Positions 63,054 to 64,000 of a stretch of DNA of 64,000 nucleotides are shown here, in pieces. Numbering within the stretch: the first letter of the stretch is position 1; the number at the start of each line of letters is the position of its first letter. The stretch comes from Arcticibacter sp045629565 (GTDB taxonomy: Bacteria; Bacteroidota; Bacteroidia; Sphingobacteriales; Sphingobacteriaceae). Under the pieces are notes generated by a model. That model had not been told where the DNA came from. It saw nothing but the letters and a program-made list of their open reading frames with translations, and ran no database searches. The translations under genes and the position numbers were made by a program. The stretch lies in assembly GCF_045629565.1 (NCBI RefSeq), contig NZ_JAZQRL010000028.1:124001-188000 (forward strand), read 5' to 3'.

Positions 63054-63542
63054 TTAAAATTTTTCTATTTTACCTTCCAAATTAATTCTGCCAACTTGAC
63101 GAGCAGGATTACCATACCATACAGTAAAGGGAGGGACATCTTTAGTAACAACACTCCCGATACCAATTAATGAATTCTCACCTATTGTTATCCCACAAAT
63201 AATTGACGAGTTGGCTCCTATAGAAGCACCTTTTTTAATAGTTGTCTTCATGAACCTAAGTGGGTATACTTTAGACCTAGGAATCAGATCGTTTGTAAAA
63301 GTCACGTTCGGCCCAACAAAAACATTATCCTCAATTGTTATACCATCCCATATCTGAACACCAGATTTGATCGTTACGTTATTTCCGATTTTAACATCAT
63401 TCTCCACGAAACAATTACAATTGATATTGCAATTATCGCCTATAATCGCTCCTTTAAGTACAACAGAAAACTGCCAAATCTGCGTATTGTTACCGATGTT
63501 TTCACTATGGACATCTGACAATGGATGTATTTGTTTAGGCAT
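63054..63542 (-). CDS. fdtC: Left-handed beta-helix N-acetyltransferase (FdtC/WlbB-like)
   Basis: 162-residue hexapeptide-repeat enzyme. The N-terminus IHPLSDVHSENIGNNTQIWQFSVVL and the loop VFVGPNVTFTNDLIPRSK are features of sugar N-acetyltransferases such as WlbB/WbpD and FdtC. The C-terminal YGNPARQVGRI is typical of the family. It probably acetylates the 3-amino group made by the neighbouring aminotransferase. It overlaps the FdtA-like gene by 8 bases. Confidence 0.83.
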   Translation of the reverse strand: MPKQIHPLSDVHSENIGNNTQIWQFSVVLKGAIIGDNCNINCNCFVENDVKIGNNVTIKSGVQIWDGITIEDNVFVGPNVTFTNDLIPRSKVYPLRFMKTTIKKGASIGANSSIICGITIGENSLIGIGSVVTKDVPPFTVWYGNPARQVGRINLEGKIEKF

Positions 63543-63948
63543 TTACAAATTTTAGATAGACGTTATAATCCCTTATATAATCGCTTTCATCATACTTATG
63601 AGAAGCCAACACTAAGCAAATCGAACCAGAGGAAAAGTTGATTTCCGAAGCCCAAATCCCGGGAGGAATATGCAACCCTATATCAGGTCGATTCAATTGT
63701 ACTTGCTTTCTTGTACTTCCATCGTCTAAAATAACTTCGAAGCTTCCACTTACAGCTATTAAAAACTGATGACACTCTCGATGAGCATGCGCACCTCTAG
63801 ATTCTCCTCCCGGGATATCATAGAGGTAAAATATCCGCTGTATAGAAAAGGGTATCTCTATATTGTTTTGAACGGGGGTTATATTCCCTGCCCGGTTCTT
63901 AACCTTCGGTAAATGGAAAAGAGACGACTGATATACTGACTTATTCAT
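63535..63948 (-). CDS. fdtA: dTDP-4-keto-6-deoxyhexose 3,4-ketoisomerase (FdtA/QdtA-like)
   Basis: 137-residue cupin that moves the keto group from C4 to C3 of dTDP-4-keto-6-deoxyglucose. The conserved YDIPGGESRGAHAHRECHQF block includes the catalytic-type H54 and H56. The C4 stereochemistry of the product (galacto, FdtA; gluco, QdtA) cannot be told by eye. The ATG at 63948 is one base from the stop of another upstream gene that looks like a second copy of the same family. Confidence 0.88.
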   Translation of the reverse strand: MNKSVYQSSLFHLPKVKNRAGNITPVQNNIEIPFSIQRIFYLYDIPGGESRGAHAHRECHQFLIAVSGSFEVILDDGSTRKQVQLNRPDIGLHIPPGIWASEINFSSGSICLVLASHKYDESDYIRDYNVYLKFVNA

Positions 63949-63949
63949 T

Positions 63950-64000
63950 TCAAACTTTTAATGTCTCACCCTTATATTCCTCAAACTCTCTGATGTAGTC
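63950..64000 (-). CDS. Second FdtA/WxcM-like cupin, C-terminal end only (cut by the window)
   Basis: Reading the minus strand from the window edge gives DYIREFEEYKGETLKV and a TGA stop at 63950-63952. This matches the C-terminal DYIRDYNVYLKFVNA of the neighbouring ketoisomerase. It is therefore the end of a tandem cupin paralogue that lies mostly beyond the window. One base separates its stop from the next ATG, so it is in the same transcript. Only 16 codons are visible, so the call is by short similarity. Confidence 0.6.
   Translation of the reverse strand, partial: DYIREFEEYKGETLKV

Noticed and set aside
1..64000. CRISPR arrays, insertion sequences, tRNA or rRNA genes, prophage genes
   Set aside because: Looked for regularly spaced repeats, transposase-like proteins, cloverleaf-like segments and phage proteins; none seen in the genes or in the short gaps.

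Overview
The window reads as a chromosomal segment of a Bacteroidota bacterium, most likely family Sphingobacteriaceae (Pedobacter/Mucilaginibacter/Arcticibacter-like). The signs are the giant type IX secretion gene sprA sitting between ruvA and gcvH, a DUF4292 lipoprotein beside an EnvC-like gene, tandem tatA genes, the fused malic enzyme/phosphotransacetylase, and promoters of the Bacteroidota type (TAnnTTTG at -7, TTG/TTTG about 19-21 bases upstream). I cannot fix genus or species from this alone. I see no rRNA, tRNA, CRISPR array, transposase or phage gene, and no gap between genes longer than about 215 bases.

Layout. 0-8.9 kb, mostly minus strand: gcvT, rnhB, a GAF-SpoIIE phosphatase, a membrane glycosyltransferase with a UPF0104-type membrane protein, ruvC (plus), a HIT protein, greA and dxs. 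9-24.2 kb, mostly plus strand: scpA-glyA, a lone response regulator, comF and rlmN (minus), an amidohydrolase, then a run of acyP, flippase, dut, TPR protein, DUF4292 lipoprotein, EnvC-like activator, two tatA genes, gatA and an MltD-like transglycosylase, so largely envelope biogenesis. 24.2-29.5 kb: OmpA-like lipoprotein, DUF4198-like protein, an orphan lipoprotein, a SprT-like protein, and feoAB for ferrous iron uptake. 29.6-43.7 kb, minus strand: vanZ-like, gcvH, sprA (7 kb), ruvA, maeB, lutB and an M61 peptidase. 43.8-50.6 kb, plus strand: an RND tripartite efflux set (adaptor, pump, TolC-type channel), a lone response regulator and a BadF/BadG-type sugar kinase.

50.7-64 kb, minus strand: a surface polysaccharide locus, visibly richer in A+T than the rest and tightly packed with overlapping genes. 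From upstream to downstream it has a partial FdtA-like cupin (cut by the window end), a second FdtA-like ketoisomerase, a left-handed-beta-helix acetyltransferase, a DegT aminotransferase (together predicted to make a dTDP-3-acetamido-3,6-dideoxyhexose), a Wzx flippase, a glycosyltransferase, an EpsG/Wzy-type polymerase, two more glycosyltransferases, an acyltransferase, an SDR epimerase, a CgeB-like protein, the WecA-type initiating transferase and a Wzi/RemB-like outer-membrane protein. This is a nearly complete Wzx/Wzy-type pathway; no Wza/Wzc exporter is in view.

The most unusual signal I found is not a gene. At least twelve genes are preceded on the correct strand by an exact TAnnTTTG element. 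In five cases (acyP, rlmN, envC-like, scpA, M61) only 3-9 bases separate it from the start codon, which predicts leaderless or almost leaderless mRNAs. The feoAB promoter carries a perfect palindrome in its spacer and another just upstream, a good candidate for a metal-responsive operator. Nothing in the window clearly amounts to a wholly new defence or mobile system; the best places for new biology are the polysaccharide locus, the phosphatase/glycosyltransferase/UPF0104 set and the short-leader promoters.
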